A stretch of DNA of 8,104 nt from Candidatus Heimdallarchaeota archaeon (lineage in GTDB: Archaea > Asgardarchaeota > Heimdallarchaeia > Heimdallarchaeales > Heimdallarchaeaceae). The stretch is taken from the NCBI GenBank assembly GCA_030628305.1, contig DAOVRE010000059.1, positions 1 to 8,104 of the forward strand, given 5' to 3'. The notes below the pieces were generated by a model, which saw only the letters and a program-made list of their open reading frames with translations, was not told the DNA's origin and did no database searches. Shown piece by piece: positions 5,809 to 8,104 of the stretch. Numbering within the stretch: the first letter of the stretch is position 1; the number at the start of each line of letters is the position of its first letter. Made by a program: the position numbers and the translations under genes.

Positions 5809-5813
5809 ATATG
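5804..5813 (+). promoter_or_regulatory. TATA box of the XPB-Bax1 unit
   Basis: TTTTTATATG is centred near 5809. A start about 26 nt downstream would fall near 5835, past the ATG at 5827 and before the ATG at 5848. The promoter position therefore favours the later start codon. Confidence 0.45.
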
Positions 5814-5834
5814 TAAATAGTGTTAAATGGTTGT

Positions 5835-5842
5835 AGGATGTG
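5835..5842 (+). promoter_or_regulatory. Shine-Dalgarno site deciding the XPB start
   Basis: AGGATGTG matches 7 of 8 bases of the consensus AGGAGGTG and ends 5 nt before the ATG at 5848. No SD precedes the in-frame ATG at 5827. The same 5-nt spacing is used by the next gene. Confidence 0.6.
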
Positions 5843-5847
5843 GAAAG

Positions 5848-7248
5848 ATGAAAAAGCTCTCAATTCGTTTCAGAGTAGGGTTTGATTTAATAATTGAAAC
5901 AGAGAATAAAATAACTGATTCAAATCTTCTTAGATTCGTTAAAATTAACCCTAAAAAAACAAATGAATATAGAGCTGCTCCTCATAATTTTGAAAAAATA
6001 GTTAAAATTCTTAAACAAAAACAAATTTCCATGAAAACAGATATTTTGGAGGATTCTACTTTATCTCAAGAATATAGTACCAGAATGAAACTAAAGCTAA
6101 ATCTTAGACCATATCAAGAGCAAGCAATTGCAGAATTTTTTAAGAATAACGGGAAAGGCATAGTTATTTTACCAACAGCTGCAGGTAAGACAATAATTGG
6201 TTTCAAAATAATTGAGAAACTTAAGCAGAAAACACTAATCATAGTTCCAACAAAAAATCTTCTTCATCAATGGATTGATCATTTGACAAAGTATACCTCT
6301 TTGTCCAAAGACATGATTGGTCAAGTTGGAGATAATGTCAAAGAGATAAAAGAAATAACAGTTACAACCTATGATAGTGCGCGATTAAACCTAAATTCCT
6401 TCAGAAAAATTTTCAATCTTATTATTCTAGATGAGGCCCATCATGCTGCAGCAAAGGAAACAATCAAAGTTCTTGAGGGACTTCCTGCAGAAAATAGATT
6501 GGGTTTAACTGCTACTCCCAGCAGATCTGATAAGGGAGAAGAGCTGCTATTCAAGTTTATTGGTGACCCAATTGTAGTTGCTAAAATATCAGATTTAGTG
6601 GAAACTGGGTTCATTGCAAAATATCAATTAAAAGCACTAAAAGTTCCCCTCACTGAAGAAGAAAGAATCCTCTATGACAAAAACATGGGAGTCTATAGAG
6701 GATACTTAAGAAAAAGAAAAATCCAGATACGTTCACCTGAAGATTATGAAAGATACCTAATTTTTCGAGTAAATCAAGATGTAGAAGCTAAAGAAGCATT
6801 AGATGCCCATCGAATTGCTAGAAATATTGTTTATTCATCACAATCTAAACTTGATAAGATTGAAGAGTTGCTTGAGAAACATAGTTCAGACAAGATGATT
6901 ATCTTTTCAGAATTTAATGACATGGTATATTCAATTGGTAGGAAACATCTTATTCCAGTTATCACCCATGAAACAAAGAGTTCGGAAAGGGAAGATATTC
7001 TGAACAAGTTTAGTTTAGGAGAATATAATAAGATTGTAACAGGGCGCGTTCTTGATGAAGGATGGGACTGTGGATCTGTCAATGTTGGAGTCATTGTGAG
7101 TGGGACAGGGCAAGCTAGACAGTTTATCCAAAGATTAGGTAGAATCTTAAGACCTAAAGAGGGGGAGGCTACATTATATGAACTGGTTACCCCTGGTACT
7201 TTGGAAACATGGACTGTTAAAAGGAGAAAAAAAGCTGAGGTGTTCTAA
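5848..7248 (+). CDS. xpb: XPB-family superfamily 2 DNA helicase
   Basis: This 466-residue archaeal XPB homologue is a 3'-5' DNA helicase/translocase of nucleotide excision repair. In order: an N-terminal damage-recognition-like region (about 1-80); helicase domain 1 with the Q-motif-like LRPYQEQA, Walker A LPTAAGKT (108-115), DEAH (195-198) and GLTATPSR (219-226); a charged thumb-like insertion (about 270-335); and helicase domain 2 with VLDEGWD, SGTGQARQFIQRLGRILRP (motif VI near 428-436) and a basic C-terminus. The RED motif that follows TAT in human and Archaeoglobus XPB reads R-S-D here. The motif V segment is DEGWDCG where Archaeoglobus has DEGIDVP. The start at 5848 is chosen over 5827 because of SD and promoter position; the earlier ATG would add seven residues (MVVGCGK). 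The stop overlaps the start of Bax1 (TAATG), so the two are co-translated. Confidence 0.93.
   Translation: MKKLSIRFRVGFDLIIETENKITDSNLLRFVKINPKKTNEYRAAPHNFEKIVKILKQKQISMKTDILEDSTLSQEYSTRMKLKLNLRPYQEQAIAEFFKNNGKGIVILPTAAGKTIIGFKIIEKLKQKTLIIVPTKNLLHQWIDHLTKYTSLSKDMIGQVGDNVKEIKEITVTTYDSARLNLNSFRKIFNLIILDEAHHAAAKETIKVLEGLPAENRLGLTATPSRSDKGEELLFKFIGDPIVVAKISDLVETGFIAKYQLKALKVPLTEEERILYDKNMGVYRGYLRKRKIQIRSPEDYERYLIFRVNQDVEAKEALDAHRIARNIVYSSQSKLDKIEELLEKHSSDKMIIFSEFNDMVYSIGRKHLIPVITHETKSSEREDILNKFSLGEYNKIVTGRVLDEGWDCGSVNVGVIVSGTGQARQFIQRLGRILRPKEGEATLYELVTPGTLETWTVKRRKKAEVF
7237..7242 (+). promoter_or_regulatory. Shine-Dalgarno site of the Bax1 gene
   Basis: GAGGTG is an exact SD core within the last codons of the helicase gene and ends 5 nt before the ATG at 7248. 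It fixes the Bax1 start and shows internal initiation within the pair. Confidence 0.7.
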
Positions 7249-8104
7249 TGAGATTTGCTATATCAGATTTTGAATTCGACATAAGAGGTTCTGGGTCAAA
7301 TGCCATATTTGTACCATTCTATTTGAAGTATGAAGATGGTAATAGAATTCAAACTTTCATCAATCTTCTGGAAGGAAATTTACACAAAAAGAGGTCAGAT
7401 ATTCCTTTAGACACACTAAATGGTTTGTTCATCTCTGAAAAGATTTCCAAATCCTTACTAACTTCTATGAACAGATACTACCAATTCCAAACTCAATCAA
7501 TTGAGAAAATTATTGGAATAGATAAAAAAAGTGATGTAACCCCTAAAGGTGATTCAGTAGATATAGCTAGTTTTCTCAAACAAGCTGCAGACGTAAATAC
7601 CAGCATTTGTAACCTATCGGGAGCCGAAATAAGGTCTCTTGTATTTGAGATTGTTAATAGGAATAAGAATGGATATGTCAAGAATTCTGAAAGAGATGAA
7701 ATAATCAAGAAAGTAGAAGAAGATTTGAAAATCCCCAAAAAGACACTCGCGAATCTTCTTTATTATGATATAGCATCAGAGCGCACACTAATCAAGAAAG
7801 ACAATGTAGAACCATCTAAGATAATTAGCTGGTACAATTACGATGTAATACAAACTACTCTGGCATTTGCACTAGATTTTCAAATAAAAGCTAATAAACT
7901 TCCTGGCTATATCGCAAAAAATGTAGTTTACATTTCAAAGAAGAATTATGTTTTCACAGAGATAGCTCTAGAAGGAGATGGATATGTCTTGAAGATCATC
8001 CCCCCTCTTGAGATGTTTAGAGATAAGGGAGGTTGGGGTAGAAACATCAGTAATGTTGCTAGGTACATTATACAAAAACTGTTGAAGGAAAAAATTGATT
8101 TTCA
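7248..8104 (+). CDS. bax1: Bax1 (DUF790) nuclease, partner of XPB, N-terminal part (partial)
   Basis: The frame is open from the ATG at 7248 to the right edge with no stop, giving 285 complete codons. Bax1 is the archaeal XPB-binding protein, a flap/bubble nuclease thought to replace XPG in archaeal excision repair. Support is the position directly after XPB with a 1-nt overlap, and DUF790-like segments: an N-terminal IFVPFYLKY strand with a small helical domain, LYYDIASERTLI (about 170-181) followed by SWYNYDVIQTTLAFA, which matches the family's 'YNxxxxQxxL' hallmark, and GGWGRNIS near residue 265. The C-terminal PD-(D/E)xK-like nuclease domain lies beyond the window, so catalytic residues cannot be checked. 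The product is mostly polar with no membrane segment, and acts on DNA in the cytoplasm with XPB. Confidence 0.85.
   Translation, partial: MRFAISDFEFDIRGSGSNAIFVPFYLKYEDGNRIQTFINLLEGNLHKKRSDIPLDTLNGLFISEKISKSLLTSMNRYYQFQTQSIEKIIGIDKKSDVTPKGDSVDIASFLKQAADVNTSICNLSGAEIRSLVFEIVNRNKNGYVKNSERDEIIKKVEEDLKIPKKTLANLLYYDIASERTLIKKDNVEPSKIISWYNYDVIQTTLAFALDFQIKANKLPGYIAKNVVYISKKNYVFTEIALEGDGYVLKIIPPLEMFRDKGGWGRNISNVARYIIQKLLKEKIDF

Overview
The window is AT-rich (about one third G+C by eye) and archaeal. It carries an XPB-type helicase followed directly by a Bax1 (DUF790) nuclease gene, a pairing typical of archaea. It also has a two-subunit class I fumarase, a Sir2 deacylase close in sequence to archaeal sirtuins, and a COG0731 radical SAM protein. 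Several genes have a BRE/TATA-like element about 22-28 nt before the start codon and no Shine-Dalgarno (SD), which suggests leaderless mRNAs. An Asgard-like lineage is my guess from the overall gene style and the acidic-tailed Tubby/LURP-one-like protein; this is inference, since no marker gene is present.

Layout, left to right: (1) the C-terminal 138 residues of an RlmN/Cfr-like radical SAM protein, cut by the left edge (+). (2) A 205-residue six-helix, bis-histidine haem b membrane protein of the ferric-reductase-like class (+, 491-1108). (3) Convergent to it, a COG0731 radical SAM protein with a probable C-terminal winged helix (-, 1116-2078). (4) A fumarase operon on the minus strand, beta subunit first (3099-3698) and then alpha (2219-3097), separated by 1 nt. 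(5) A divergent 171-bp intergenic region with a 25-bp inverted repeat. (6) A Sir2 deacylase (+, 3870-4631). (7) A 353-residue protein with a strongly acidic, probably disordered N-terminal third and a C-terminal region resembling Tubby-C/LURP-one folds (+, 4717-5778). (8) XPB helicase (+, 5848-7248) overlapping by 1 nt a Bax1 gene that runs off the right edge (+, 7248-8104).

How the genes relate: XPB and Bax1 form a helicase-nuclease pair for archaeal nucleotide excision repair. The two fumarase chains make one enzyme of the citric acid cycle. The remaining genes look like single transcription units. Internal or leadered genes carry SD-like sites ending 4-10 nt from the start, most often 5. 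Three transcription units end in pyrimidine tracts sharing the core TTCTATTTTTTCT or a near match, as expected for archaeal U-tract termination. No tRNA, rRNA, CRISPR array, insertion sequence or integration site was seen. No gap between genes exceeds about 171 bp.

I see no clear novel multi-gene system. The best leads are the acidic Tubby-like protein, the altered RED motif in the XPB helicase, the divergent RlmN-like protein, and the inverted repeat between the fumarase and sirtuin promoters.
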